From Saccharospirillum impatiens DSM 12546 (GTDB taxonomy: Bacteria > Pseudomonadota > Gammaproteobacteria > Pseudomonadales > Natronospirillaceae), in contig NZ_AUIH01000010.1 of assembly GCF_000423605.1 (NCBI RefSeq), forward strand, positions 1 to 64,000: a stretch of 64,000 nt of DNA. The letters are read 5' to 3'. This document shows, piece by piece, positions 25,820 through 34,912 of this stretch; positions within the stretch are counted from its first letter, which is position 1, and every line of letters starts with the position of its first letter. The notes under the pieces were generated by a model, which saw only the letters and a list, made by a program, of their open reading frames with translations, had not been told where the DNA came from and made no database searches. The position numbers and the translations under genes were made by a program.

Positions 25820-27427
25820 GTGCTGCCTGAACGGCCCAACACAGAAGTGGCATCCATACCCAAAGCGTCTCCTGCGATCCGAACGATTACTCTGATCCTG
25901 GCGGTGCTGAGCATTATTGTCTTTGCTGCGCTGGCCCGGTTCTTGTACCAGGCCGAAACGGACAGCATCAAACGCGACTTCTCGGCAGAGGTGGCGCAGC
26001 AGGCATTGTCATTTGAACGTGAAGTGCTGTTGAACCTGGAGATTCTGTTTGCACTGAATGCTTCGGTGGCACTGGTGGATGACTTAACGCCGGAACGGTT
26101 TGATCAGTTAACCGGTGATATCCTGTCCCGGTCACCCGCCATTCAGGCGTTTGCCTGGGCCGAGATCGTCACACCCGACACCCTGACGGCCGTTGAATCC
26201 CGCATGAATGAGTGGTTCCCGGGTTTTAGCGTGACCGAGCGTGATACCGGAGGTAACGTGGTACCGGTCGCAGTGCGCCCCCAATACGCGCCGGTGTTAA
26301 TGATTGAACCTATCGCTGCCAACCAGGCGGCGCTCGGCTTTGATCTGGCCAGCGAACCCCGACGGCTGTCGGCCCTGTTGCAGGCTATGGAAAGTGGGAA
26401 AATGGTCGCTACGGCGGGCATAACGCTGGTACAGGAGCCAGACAACCAACGCGGTTTCCTGGTGTTTGCACCCCAGTTTCTGTCGCCGGAATCCGGCACC
26501 GCCGCAACCGGCACCGAGTCGCGCGTGGTGTTTGTTAATGGCGTATTTCGCGTGGGCGAACTGATCAATCAATCCGTTGGCAATACGTTCAATCAGCAAG
26601 TGCAACTGCAGGTGATTGATCGAACCCGCGGCGCTGAAGACGTCCTGTACAGCAGCATCGCGGCTGAAAGTGAGCGCTGGTTAATCGCCCAAACGGTTGT
26701 TCACGACCTGCCCGATGTGGCCGGTCGGCAATGGTATTTCGAGGTGACGCCCGCCGCTTCGCTGTACACGGAACGGCGCGGTTATGTGCCCTGGTTGGTG
26801 TTGGGTTCCGGTTCCACCGTGGTGGTGTTGCTGGTCGTCTACGTCCTGGTCACCCAGCGCCAGAACCAGGCGCTCAATGCTGCGAAATCGGAACTTGAGC
26901 GAATATCTCTGACCGACAGCATGACCGGCCTGGCCAATCGACGGCATTTCGACCAGCACCTGGAGCAACAGTGGGCACTGGCGGTACGCCAGCGAAGCGC
27001 TTTGTCGCTGGTCATGGTCGATATCGATAACTTCAAGCCCTACAACGATGAGTATGGTCACCCTGAAGGCGATGCAGCGCTGAAACAGGTTGCCAGAGCG
27101 TTGCAACGAATGGCAACCCGGCCCCTGGATCTGGTCGCTCGTTATGGGGGGGAAGAGTTCGCGCTGGTATTACCCGATACCTATGATTCGACGCAAGTCG
27201 CTGAAAATTGCCGGCAGGCAGTAGAGGCCCTGGGTTTGCGTCATGAGTATTCGGGTGCCAGCGATGTCGTTACCATCAGTGTGGGGGTATGTTCTTTGGT
27301 ACCTGCAGAAGGCCAAAGCCTTAGCGAGCTAAGCGAACAAGCAGACCGCGCTATGTATCAGGCGAAACAGGAAGGTCGTAACCGGGTCGTGGTGTGTTCA
27401 TCTGAACGCGATTTGCATCGCGCCTGA
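25820..27427 (+). CDS. CHASE-domain diguanylate cyclase
   Basis: About 535 residues. GTG 25820 is preferred because AGGAG sits 5 nt upstream; the GTG at 25814 overlaps that site. Order: membrane helix (ITLILAVLSIIVFAALARFL), periplasmic CHASE domain (about 60-290, QALSFEREVLLNLEILFALN), second helix (VLGSGSTVVVLLVVYVLV) and a GGDEF domain with an intact GGEEF site (VARYGGEEFALVLP). It should make cyclic di-GMP in response to a small periplasmic ligand. Single gene after the Bat operon, ending 13 bp from the convergent peroxiredoxin gene. Confidence 0.92.
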   Translation: MLPERPNTEVASIPKASPAIRTITLILAVLSIIVFAALARFLYQAETDSIKRDFSAEVAQQALSFEREVLLNLEILFALNASVALVDDLTPERFDQLTGDILSRSPAIQAFAWAEIVTPDTLTAVESRMNEWFPGFSVTERDTGGNVVPVAVRPQYAPVLMIEPIAANQAALGFDLASEPRRLSALLQAMESGKMVATAGITLVQEPDNQRGFLVFAPQFLSPESGTAATGTESRVVFVNGVFRVGELINQSVGNTFNQQVQLQVIDRTRGAEDVLYSSIAAESERWLIAQTVVHDLPDVAGRQWYFEVTPAASLYTERRGYVPWLVLGSGSTVVVLLVVYVLVTQRQNQALNAAKSELERISLTDSMTGLANRRHFDQHLEQQWALAVRQRSALSLVMVDIDNFKPYNDEYGHPEGDAALKQVARALQRMATRPLDLVARYGGEEFALVLPDTYDSTQVAENCRQAVEALGLRHEYSGASDVVTISVGVCSLVPAEGQSLSELSEQADRAMYQAKQEGRNRVVVCSSERDLHRA

Positions 27428-27440
27428 GGGTTCCACACGG

Positions 27441-28013
27441 TCACTGGGCCGCAGTGCGTTGTTCGCTTGTGTGAGACAGATCGCCGCCGATAAAAGCGTG
27501 AACCCGATCAAGTGGAATATGATCGCTGGCATCGCGCCCGTACCAGGTTTCAACGATTCTGCCCTGCTCGTCTATGAGAAAATCGGCCGGTACCAGTTTC
27601 ATGGTTGGGCTACTCCGTGGCCGGCCTCCGGTTTTCATACCCTTAATAATACGTGGGAATTTAAACAGCATTGCTCTGATTAACGCCGTTGATGATTGCT
27701 CGACACCGTAACGGTCGTACAGCGTCAGATCCGGGTCACTGACCAGTCGAAACGGGCGAGGGTGGCGGGCCACATAGTCGCGCACGTCGGCACCCGGTGA
27801 ACAGAACACCGCCACCACTTCAAGCCCTTTGTCCTGCCAGGATTTGTAACGGTGTGTCAGTTCATGCACCCTGAAATTGCAAAACGGACAAGCCGCATCG
27901 CGAAAAAAGGATAGCATGACTTTTTTGCCCCGATAGTCCGACAGATCCAATGGTCTGCCGAAAATATCTTGCGTGCTGAACTCTGGGTGGTGGTCTGGAC
28001 TTTGAATTCGCAT
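27441..28013 (-). CDS. Peroxiredoxin-like (AhpC/TSA) protein
   Basis: About 190 residues from ATG 28013, which has GGAG 11 nt upstream; a GTG at 28025 is the alternative. Thioredoxin fold with FFRDAACPFCNFRVHEL, where the two cysteines form CPFC at the peroxidatic position. YGVEQSS and PADFLIDEQGRIVETWYGRDASDHIP follow the Prx-like layout. It probably reduces peroxides or acts as a thiol oxidoreductase in the cytosol. A perfect 22-bp palindrome lies 49 bp upstream. Confidence 0.82.
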   Translation of the reverse strand: MRIQSPDHHPEFSTQDIFGRPLDLSDYRGKKVMLSFFRDAACPFCNFRVHELTHRYKSWQDKGLEVVAVFCSPGADVRDYVARHPRPFRLVSDPDLTLYDRYGVEQSSTALIRAMLFKFPRIIKGMKTGGRPRSSPTMKLVPADFLIDEQGRIVETWYGRDASDHIPLDRVHAFIGGDLSHTSEQRTAAQ

Positions 28014-28061
28014 CGTGATTGACACTCCAATACATCATTGTCGCGGAGTATGAGCTGTTCC

Positions 28062-28083
28062 GGATTGAAGTGCACTTCAATCC
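28062..28083. promoter_or_regulatory. 22-bp perfect palindrome upstream of the peroxiredoxin gene
   Basis: Half-site GGATTGAAGTG is followed directly by its exact reverse complement. It lies between the peroxiredoxin start and the icmF stop. It could be a repressor operator for the peroxiredoxin gene or an RNA hairpin ending icmF transcription. No T-run follows, which favours an operator. Confidence 0.5.
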
Positions 28084-28154
28084 TGTTTGAGAAATTTCAA
28101 CAACCCTGTTAGTCAGTCTGAATTGTATTGGTGCAACACGTATATGTATGGGTA

Positions 28155-31100
28155 TCACATGTTGCGGCGATACTCTCCGCCTACCTCATAGAGGGTGTGA
28201 CTGATCTGCCCGAGGCTGGCCACTTTGACCGTTTCCATCAGTGTTGCAAACAGATTGTGTCGTGCCCGGGCATCACTGGCCAGGGCAACCAGAGCGTCGT
28301 TAACGTTTGCCTGGTGGTGGTGCTGAAAACGGGCGACTTGCTCTATTTGCTGTTGTTTTTCCGCATCGGTTGAACGCATCAGTTCAATCGGCGCGTCGGC
28401 GTCACCGTCTTTTTTCGACAGAAACGTATTCACCCCTATGATGGGCAATTCGCCGCTGTGTTTTCGGTGCTCGTAGAGCATGGATTCATCCTGAATTTTG
28501 CTGCGCTGGTACATGGTATCCATGGCACCGAGTACGCCGCCACGTTCGCTCAGTCGTTCAAACTCGGCGTAAACCGCAGACTCTACCAAGTCGGTCAGGT
28601 ACTCCAGCGTAAAGGCGCCCTGCATCGGGTTTTCGTTCTGGTTCAGGCCCAGCTCTTTATTGATGATCAGTTGAATGGCGACCGCGCGGCGCACACTGTC
28701 TTCTGTGGGTGTGGTGATGGCTTCATCGAACGCATTGGTGTGCAGGCTATTGCAGTTATCAAACAGGGCGTAAAGCGCCTGCAGGGTCGTGCGAATATCG
28801 TTGAATTGAATTTCCTGGGCGTGCAGGGAACGACCCGAGGTTTGAATGTGGTACTTCAGCATTTGCGACCGGGCATCGGCACCGTACCGGTGCTTCATCG
28901 CCCTAGCCCAGATACGCCGGGCAACCCGGCCAATCACGGCGTATTCCGGGTCCATGCCGTTGCTGAAAAAGAAGCTCAGGTTGGGCGCGAAATCGTTAAT
29001 GTCCATTCCGCGCGCGCGGTAATACTCAACCAGGGTAAAGCCATTGGCGAGCGTGAACGCCAGTTGAGTAATCGGGTTCGCACCGGCTTCAGCAATGTGA
29101 TAGCCACTGACGCTCACGCTGTAGAAATTTCGCACCTCGCGTTCAATAAACCAGGCTTGCACATCGCCCATTAAGTGCAGGGCAAATTCGGTCGAGAAGA
29201 TGCAGGTATTTTGCGCCTGGTCTTCTTTTAAAATATCAGCCTGTACCGTTCCCCGAACTTGTTTCAATGTTGTCGCCGCAATGCGGCTGTAGGTATCCGC
29301 ATCCACCAGATGGTCGCCGGTGACGCCCAACAGACCAAGCCCCAGCCCGGAATGACCTTTCGGCAAGGGCCCCTGGTAACTCACTGGAGCATCACCCAAA
29401 ATGTCTTTAATGCGTTGCTCTGCAGCGTCCCATTCACCATTGTCGCGCAGGTGTTGCTCGACTTGCTGGTCTATGGCCGTGTTCAGAAACATGGCCAGAA
29501 TGATCGGCGCGGGGCCGTTGATGGTCATGGACACCGAGGTCGTTGGCGCGCACAAATCGAAGCCGGAATAGAGTTTCTTCATGTCGTCGAGCGTGGCGAT
29601 CGACACACCGCTGTTGCCCACCTTGCCATAGATGTCCGGCCGTTCCGCCGGGTCTTCACCGTACAGGGTGACGGAATCAAACGCAGTGGAGAGCCGGGCC
29701 GCAGGTTGACCAAGTGACAGGTAATGGAAACGACGATTGGTTCGCTCCGGCGGGCCTTCACCGGCGAACATCCGGGTTGGGTCTTCGCCACTGCGACGGT
29801 ACGGGTACACACCGGCCGTGTAGGGAAAATGCCCGGGCAGGTTTTCCTGGCCACTGAACCAGACGCGTTCGCCCCAGTCCTGGCTGGTATTGGCGCTGAC
29901 TTTGGGAATGCGATTACCGCTCAGGGTTTCCCGGTAGTTATCTCCGGTGATGGCCTTACCGCGCACCTGATATTCAAACTGGTCGGAGCGTACCGAATCC
30001 ATCAATGCATCCCAATCGAGCAGGGCGTTGCGGCTTTCCGGCTGCAGTTTTTGCAGGGCGGTATTGTGGCGTTCGGCCAGCACTTTCCGGGCCGCATCCA
30101 ACCCATCGGTTGCGACGTCGGTCAGTGGAGTCAGGTCTTCCAGACCGAGCAGGCGCAAGCTTTCATACAAGTGCTGAACCGTGCGCGCACAGTCTGCCTG
30201 ACGCTGAAGTTGCTCGCGCAACGATCGTCCCTGTTCGGCAATCTCCGCGAGGTAGCGTTGTTGTGAGCCGGGAATTAACACATGGGCTTCGGGGTCGCCT
30301 TCGGGCAATGATGCTTGCCACCCGGTATCCGTCGCATCACTCAGACGCCGGCACAGATGATTGAATACCCGGTTTACGCCCGGGTCTGAAAAGTGGCTGG
30401 CAATGGTGGCAAAAATCGGCAGATCATCATCCTTTGATTCAAAATCGATGCGGTTGCGCCGCCATTGCTTGCGCACATCGCGCAGGGCATCGCCCGCGCC
30501 TTTGCTATCGAATTTGTTGATGACAATCCAGTCCGCCAAATCCAGCATGTCGATTTTTTCAAGCTGACTCGCTGCCCCGTATTCGGGGGTCATCACGTAG
30601 CCCGGAAAATCAACCAAATCGACAATGGCGCTGTCGGACTGACCAATACCGGCGGTTTCCACAAACACCAGATCAAAGCCCTGCTGGCTTAACTCAGTAA
30701 TGGCGTCCTGCAAAACTTCACTGGTCGACAGGTGCTGGCGTCGCGTCGCCATGCTGCGAAAATAGACATTGGGCAAGCGCAGGCTGTTGATGCGAATGCG
30801 GTCTCCGAGCAGGGCGCCACCGGTGCGTCGCCGGGTCGGGTCGATGGCCAGTACGGCGAAACGTTTGTCGGGAAATTCGGTGGCAAAGCGCAGTACCAGT
30901 TCATCGGTAAGACTGGATTTTCCAGCGCCGCCCGTGCCTGTCAGGCCGAGCGTTGGAGCGCGTTTTCCGGAAGCGGTGGGCGACGCGCGTCGTGCTTCTA
31001 TATCCGATAAGGCGCGTGCCTGAATCAGGTCTGGATGTGCAGTGTCGGGTAATGTATCTGACCGGCTGTCCCGGGCTGCTTGTATGCGGTCAACTGCATC

Positions 31101-31502
31101 GTCGATCATGCCGGGCAGGCCGAGTTTCATGCCGTCGGTCGGGTGGTAGATACGGGTTACGCCGTAGGCTTCGAGTTCGGCAATCTCGTCTGGCGTGATG
31201 GTGCCGCCGCCTCCGCCGATAATGGCCATATAACCCGCACCACTCTCCCTGAGCCGGTCGACCAGATAGCGGAAATATTCCATATGTCCGCCCTGGTAGG
31301 AGCTGATGGCGATGCCGTCTGCGTCCTCCTGCAAGGCGGCTTTGATCAGATCATCGACGCTGCGGTTATGGCCAAGATGAATCACCTCACAGCCGCGATC
31401 CTGGATCAAACGACGCATCACATTAATGGCGGCATCGTGACCGTCGAACAGGCTGGCAGCGGTGATGATGCGCAGTGGTGCAGTGTTATCGGCTTGGCTC
31501 AT
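28155..31502 (-). CDS. icmF: Fused isobutyryl-CoA mutase IcmF
   Basis: 1,115 residues, the usual IcmF size. Order: B12-binding domain (about 1-150, with the cobalt-ligand region [10 protein letters not shown]), MeaB-type G-protein chaperone (about 185-410, Walker [10 protein letters not shown] at 189-197, NKFD base recognition), linker, then the acyl-CoA mutase TIM barrel (about 560-1095, [40 protein letters not shown]). It interconverts isobutyryl-CoA and n-butyryl-CoA (some members act on isovaleryl/pivalyl-CoA) using adenosylcobalamin. The hydroxyacyl-CoA dehydrogenase gene lies upstream on the same strand, separated by a structured repeat. Confidence 0.93.
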   Translation of the reverse strand: MSQADNTAPLRIITAASLFDGHDAAINVMRRLIQDRGCEVIHLGHNRSVDDLIKAALQEDADGIAISSYQGGHMEYFRYLVDRLRESGAGYMAIIGGGGGTITPDEIAELEAYGVTRIYHPTDGMKLGLPGMIDDAVDRIQAARDSRSDTLPDTAHPDLIQARALSDIEARRASPTASGKRAPTLGLTGTGGAGKSSLTDELVLRFATEFPDKRFAVLAIDPTRRRTGGALLGDRIRINSLRLPNVYFRSMATRRQHLSTSEVLQDAITELSQQGFDLVFVETAGIGQSDSAIVDLVDFPGYVMTPEYGAASQLEKIDMLDLADWIVINKFDSKGAGDALRDVRKQWRRNRIDFESKDDDLPIFATIASHFSDPGVNRVFNHLCRRLSDATDTGWQASLPEGDPEAHVLIPGSQQRYLAEIAEQGRSLREQLQRQADCARTVQHLYESLRLLGLEDLTPLTDVATDGLDAARKVLAERHNTALQKLQPESRNALLDWDALMDSVRSDQFEYQVRGKAITGDNYRETLSGNRIPKVSANTSQDWGERVWFSGQENLPGHFPYTAGVYPYRRSGEDPTRMFAGEGPPERTNRRFHYLSLGQPAARLSTAFDSVTLYGEDPAERPDIYGKVGNSGVSIATLDDMKKLYSGFDLCAPTTSVSMTINGPAPIILAMFLNTAIDQQVEQHLRDNGEWDAAEQRIKDILGDAPVSYQGPLPKGHSGLGLGLLGVTGDHLVDADTYSRIAATTLKQVRGTVQADILKEDQAQNTCIFSTEFALHLMGDVQAWFIEREVRNFYSVSVSGYHIAEAGANPITQLAFTLANGFTLVEYYRARGMDINDFAPNLSFFFSNGMDPEYAVIGRVARRIWARAMKHRYGADARSQMLKYHIQTSGRSLHAQEIQFNDIRTTLQALYALFDNCNSLHTNAFDEAITTPTEDSVRRAVAIQLIINKELGLNQNENPMQGAFTLEYLTDLVESAVYAEFERLSERGGVLGAMDTMYQRSKIQDESMLYEHRKHSGELPIIGVNTFLSKKDGDADAPIELMRSTDAEKQQQIEQVARFQHHHQANVNDALVALASDARARHNLFATLMETVKVASLGQISHTLYEVGGEYRRNM

Positions 31503-31631
31503 ATAGCGTTTTCCCAGCGGGTGATTTTGAAGTTATCACTCAAGTTTCGGAATTCGTTTCACGTCAGTGGCATTGGCCCGCATCGGATGCCGGCTATGCC
31601 TCAGCGGGGCTTCCAGTGCTGCCAGTGGCCC

Positions 31632-31744
31632 GTGCCGAGCACCGGGTATACCTGTCCGGGGTCGGCGTGAACCCGTCCATGGGGCCTAGACCGCAACATC
31701 CATGTTGCGGACTACCCCGGACAGGTACACCCGATACTCGGCAC
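31632..31744 (+). repeat. Structured palindromic element, copy 2 (113 bp)
   Basis: Arms 31632-31661 and 31715-31744 pair at 27 of 30 positions. The variable part TATACCTG is matched by CAGGTACA on the other side. The core holds CCATGGGGCCTAGA, then the hairpin CCGCAACAT/ATGTTGCGG at 31691-31710, whose stem differs from copy 3 by a compensated base pair. The right flank forms an additional palindrome (GCACTCAGTTGAGTGC). It lies 130 bp upstream of the icmF start and 53 bp from the dehydrogenase stop. Confidence 0.9.
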
Positions 31745-31796
31745 TCAGTTGAGTGCGAACACCGACTTGTGATTCAAAAAATAACGGCTGAACTGA

Positions 31797-32672
31797 TCAG
31801 TCGTACTGATAAAAACCACGACCACTCTTGCGACCGGTATAGCCGGCATCCACCATCTGCGTCAGCAGCGGGCAGGGTCGGTACTTCGGGTCTTTAAAGC
31901 CGTCGTACAACACCTTCATGATGAACAGGCAGGTGTCGAGCCCGATCAAATCGGCGAGTTTCAGCGGACCCATCGGGTGGTTCATGCCAAGCGTCATCAC
32001 CGAGTCGATGGCCTCGGCTTCGGCGACGCCTTCGTACAGGGTGAAGATGGCTTCGTTGATCATCGGCATCAGAATGCGGTTGGAGACAAAGCCTGGCGCA
32101 TCCCGCACTTCGATGGGCGTTTTGCCCAGGCGCTCGCTGAGCGATTTGATGGCATTGAAGGTCGCGTCTGAGGTTTGCAATGCACGAATCAGTTCCACCA
32201 GTTGCATCAGCGGCACCGGGTTCATGAAGTGCATGCCCATAAAGCGGTCTGGCCGTGACGTGGCTGCGGCCATGCGGGTCAGGGAGATGGCGCTGGTGTT
32301 GGAGGCGAACAGGGTCTTGGCCGGGCAAAGGGCATCGAGCTTGCGAAACAGGTCGATTTTGACGGCTTCGTTTTCGGTAATGGCTTCGACGACCAAGTCG
32401 CAACCGGCAAGCACGTCGATATCCGTATGGATGTGCAACCGGGAAAGGGTGTCAGAATGCTGTTCTGAGGTCAGTTTCCCTTTTTCGACAAACTTGCCGA
32501 GGCTGCGGTCGACGGCTTTCAGGGCAGTGTCGAGCTGGGCTGGCTGGTTATCGACCAGGTGGACAGTGAGGCCGCTCTGGGCAAACACCTGGGCGATGCC
32601 ATGGCCCATGGTGCCGGCGCCCAGCACCCCAATGGTGTTGAGGGTGTCAGGACTGAAATCAGTGGTAGTCAT
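31797..32672 (-). CDS. 3-hydroxyacyl-CoA (3-hydroxybutyryl-CoA) dehydrogenase
   Basis: 291 residues. NAD-binding GVLGAGTMGHGIAQVFAQSG, then VEAITEN, SNTSAISLT, the catalytic region MGMHFMNPVP (histidine) and the helical C-terminal dimerisation domain (GFVSNRILMPMINEAIF, MNHPMGPLKLADLIGLD). It oxidises 3-hydroxybutyryl-CoA-type substrates with NAD+. With IcmF it could pass isobutyryl-CoA carbon through butyryl-CoA into beta-oxidation. An AGGA site precedes ATG 32672, and a LiuR-like palindrome lies 53-70 bp upstream. Confidence 0.93.
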   Translation of the reverse strand: MTTTDFSPDTLNTIGVLGAGTMGHGIAQVFAQSGLTVHLVDNQPAQLDTALKAVDRSLGKFVEKGKLTSEQHSDTLSRLHIHTDIDVLAGCDLVVEAITENEAVKIDLFRKLDALCPAKTLFASNTSAISLTRMAAATSRPDRFMGMHFMNPVPLMQLVELIRALQTSDATFNAIKSLSERLGKTPIEVRDAPGFVSNRILMPMINEAIFTLYEGVAEAEAIDSVMTLGMNHPMGPLKLADLIGLDTCLFIMKVLYDGFKDPKYRPCPLLTQMVDAGYTGRKSGRGFYQYD

Positions 32673-32724
32673 ACGGAATCCTGTGAGTGAGCTGTTATTC
32701 TTGTTGATTCCGAGGCTAGTTTTC

Positions 32725-32742
32725 GTTTACGTTAACGTCAAC
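32725..32742. promoter_or_regulatory. LiuR-like operator candidate
   Basis: GTTTACGTTAACGTCAAC is an 18-bp palindrome with one mismatched pair, centred on TTAA with flanking ACG/CGT. Published LiuR sites, as I recall them, are ACGT-containing palindromes of this type. It lies just upstream of the hydroxyacyl-CoA dehydrogenase and about 320 bp from the LiuR-like MerR gene, in the shared divergent region. Confidence 0.6.
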
Positions 32743-32841
32743 TTGGTGGGTGGTGAGTGACAGATCCTGGCCGTAAACTCTGGCTAACAGCAGGTGGTTG
32801 CTTCAGTTTGCTGGCTGGGGCCTCCTGGTTGCCAGGAGTCC

Positions 32842-32954
32842 GTGCCAGCTACCGGGTGCTCCTATCCGGGGCCGGCATGAACCCTTCCATGGGGCCTAGA
32901 CCGCAGCATCCCTGCTGCGGACTTCCCCGGATAGGAGCACCCGGCAGCTGGCAC
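32842..32954 (+). repeat. Structured palindromic element, copy 3 (113 bp)
   Basis: Arms 32842-32871 and 32925-32954 pair at 29 of 30 positions; the variable part TGCTCCTA is matched by TAGGAGCA. Core CCATGGGGCCTAGA and hairpin CCGCAGC/GCTGCGG at 32901-32920. A short CTCCTGG/CCAGGAG hairpin precedes it. It lies in the divergent gap between the dehydrogenase and the LiuR-like gene, 106 bp before the latter's start. Confidence 0.92.
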
Positions 32955-33059
32955 TCAACCAGTCGCAAACGTCTGCCTTTAAGTACTTAGAACCTGCATG
33001 TTGGTAGTAGCCGACCTTTATTGGTGACCCGTGACTTTTAACCTGAAAACCCTGATCTC

Positions 33060-33458
33060 ATGAACAAAGCAACGCCCGACTTGCAAACCTTCACCATCCG
33101 CGACCTGGCGGGTGAGTTTGATGTCACTACGCGAACCATCCGTTTTTACGAAGACAGGGGGTTGTTGACGCCCGAGCGTGAAGGGCAGCGCCGTATCTAT
33201 CACAAGCGCGACCGTGCCCGGTTAGTGCTGATATTGCGCGGCAAGCGTCTGGGTTTCAGTCTGGATGAAATCCAGCAACTGGTGACCGCCTACGAAACCC
33301 CGGAAGATGAAATCCCGCAACTGGAGCAATATTTACGCACCTTGACCGAGCATCGCGAAACCCTGCTTCAACAAAAAGAAGACCTTGAAAAAACCCTGCA
33401 GGAACTGGAGCAGGCTGAGCGGGATTGCCGGGCGGCGCTGGCCAGAAAGACGAGTTAA
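33060..33458 (+). CDS. liuR: MerR family regulator, LiuR type
   Basis: 132 residues. N-terminal MerR winged helix (FTIRDLAGEFDVTTRTIRFYEDRGLLTPEREGQRRIYHKRDRARL), then LILRGKRLGFSLDEIQQLV and a long antiparallel coiled coil. No metal-binding cysteines. The sequence is close to LiuR, which controls branched-chain amino-acid and acyl-CoA catabolism in proteobacteria. The neighbours (hydroxyacyl-CoA dehydrogenase, IcmF) and the ACGT palindrome fit that role. No usual liu genes (isovaleryl-CoA dehydrogenase, methylcrotonyl-CoA carboxylase) are in the window. Confidence 0.85.
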   Translation: MNKATPDLQTFTIRDLAGEFDVTTRTIRFYEDRGLLTPEREGQRRIYHKRDRARLVLILRGKRLGFSLDEIQQLVTAYETPEDEIPQLEQYLRTLTEHRETLLQQKEDLEKTLQELEQAERDCRAALARKTS

Positions 33459-33470
33459 AGCCCGAGCCAG

Positions 33471-33926
33471 CTATTCGTTGATTAGCGAAGGCTGGTGGCT
33501 GGAGTCATTGTGATCATGCAAACACAAGGCATGATTCTCCAGTACTTCAATGACCCGGCAATGTTCAACGGTGTTACCCTCGCAGGCCCCTACCATTCTG
33601 GATAATTCCTCCTCCAATGCCTGCAGCCGGGCGATCCTGGATCGCACCGCATTGAGTTGCTCTTCGGCGATGGCGTTGGCCTGATCGCAGGGTTCATCGG
33701 CGTGACGTGACAGGCGCAACAGCGACTTGATGGTATCGAGCGAGAAGCCCAGCTCCCGTGCGTGGCGAATAAACCGCAACTGGTTCAGGTGGGCGTCGCT
33801 GTAGCGCCGTTGGTTGCCTTCTGTTCGGTGTGGCGGCGCGACCAGACCGATGTTTTCGTAATAACGCAGCGTCTGAACCGCACAATTCAGCCGTTTGGCC
33901 AGTTGGCCGATGGAGTAGTGTTGCAT
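33471..33926 (-). CDS. MerR family heavy-metal regulator (ZntR/CadR/PbrR type)
   Basis: 151 residues from ATG 33926 (MQHYSIGQLAKRLNCAVQTLRYYENIGLVAPPHRTEGNQRRY). MerR DNA-binding domain followed by the coiled coil and metal-binding loop: ADEPCDQ gives one cysteine, GACEGNTVEHC two more. A cysteine/histidine-rich tail (ENHALCLHDHND) resembles CadR/ZntR. It should sense Zn, Cd, Pb or Co. It is divergent from a CDF efflux gene, with a typical MerR promoter between them. Confidence 0.9.
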   Translation of the reverse strand: MQHYSIGQLAKRLNCAVQTLRYYENIGLVAPPHRTEGNQRRYSDAHLNQLRFIRHARELGFSLDTIKSLLRLSRHADEPCDQANAIAEEQLNAVRSRIARLQALEEELSRMVGACEGNTVEHCRVIEVLENHALCLHDHNDSSHQPSLINE

Positions 33927-33949
33927 AAGTGACTCATCCCAAAAAACAC

Positions 33950-33980
33950 TTGAACCTACAATGATTGTAGCTAATAGACT
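33950..33980 (+). promoter_or_regulatory. MerR-type promoter with 19-bp spacer
   Basis: TTGAAC (33950-33955) and TAGACT (33975-33980) are separated by 19 bp, and the spacer carries the perfect dyad CTACAATGATTGTAG. This overlong spacer is the hallmark of promoters untwisted by metal-loaded MerR proteins. It faces the efflux gene at 34018. Confidence 0.85.
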
Positions 33981-34017
33981 GATCTCTGTGTTGAACAATC
34001 ATTCATGAGGCGAACCA

Positions 34018-34638
34018 ATGGGGCAGCATTGTTGCGAAACCAGAGACTTTGATGGCACCACCCGGGGTTACCGGCAGGCGCTGGTTGCGGTCATCATCAT
34101 CAACGCGGCCATGTTTGTGGTCGAAATTCTGGGCGGGGCCTGGGCTGGTTCCCAGGCGTTGAAGGCTGATGCACTGGATTTTCTGGGCGATGCGTTGACC
34201 TATGGCCTGAGCCTATGGGTTATCGGTCGTTCGCTGAAAACCCGGGCCAGTGCGGCCCTGCTCAAGGGCATTAGCCTGGCTCTGATGGGCTTTTGGGTCT
34301 TGGGCTCAACCATCTGGCAGGTTTGGGTTCTAGGTGTGCCCAGCGCGGGTATAATGGGCGCGATCGGCGTTTTGGCATTGGTGGCTAACCTCGCCAGTGT
34401 GCTGATTCTACTGCGCTACCGGGATGGCGACGCCAACGTCCGTTCAGTCTGGTTGTGCAGCCGCAATGACGCCATCGGGAATGTGGCTGTGATTGGTGCG
34501 GCGGTACTGGTGAGTGTCACTGCCAGCCCCTGGCCGGACCTTGCAGTCGCTGCGCTGATGGCCGGGCTTTTCCTGAAGTCGAGTGTCAGTATTATTCGTC
34601 AGTCTTTAGAGGAGTTGCGCCAACAGCCGAGTCACTGA
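34018..34638 (+). CDS. Cation diffusion facilitator (metal efflux) protein
   Basis: 206 residues with about six membrane helices. The metal-binding helices carry ADALDFLGDALTYG and CSRNDAIGN, replacing the HDxxD motifs of classical CDF proteins. There is no cytosolic C-terminal domain, so this is a short CDF member. The cysteines in MGQHCCETRD at the start may help capture metal. The MerR-type promoter right upstream and the divergent regulator point to Zn/Cd/Pb/Co export at the inner membrane. Confidence 0.88.
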   Translation: MGQHCCETRDFDGTTRGYRQALVAVIIINAAMFVVEILGGAWAGSQALKADALDFLGDALTYGLSLWVIGRSLKTRASAALLKGISLALMGFWVLGSTIWQVWVLGVPSAGIMGAIGVLALVANLASVLILLRYRDGDANVRSVWLCSRNDAIGNVAVIGAAVLVSVTASPWPDLAVAALMAGLFLKSSVSIIRQSLEELRQQPSH

Positions 34639-34912
34639 CGTAACAACAGAGTTCGCAACGGCAGAGGATATCAACCCCTGATTTCGCCTGCAGTCTGCCG
34701 GATATGCCAAGGGAATACGGCTCGTTTGGCCTGCCTCGGACTCAGCTGTTTTTTCTGCCACTTTTGACTAGGGTGTTCTAGTATTTCAAGTCAAGTCGGG
34801 AGTACCCCATGTATTGGCTTGGCAGGTATGGGATTTGCCGGGACCTTTATGTTTCGGGCACAAGTTGTTGAGTCTCATGCATTTCTACAGCCTACTCAAT
34901 GGAGATACCAGA
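34639..34912. other. Gap between the efflux gene and DUF1761
   Basis: No gene found. The GC content drops towards the right end. A TTGACT at 34764 has no -10 at proper spacing. Nothing else stands out. Confidence 0.3.

Noticed and set aside
31918..32760. Long plus-strand frame opposite the hydroxyacyl-CoA dehydrogenase
   Set aside because: Arg/Ser-rich translation with no family; the minus strand carries a clear dehydrogenase.
34764..34790. Sigma-70 promoter at TTGACT before DUF1761
   Set aside because: The only TA-rich -10 candidate is 12 bp away, too close.
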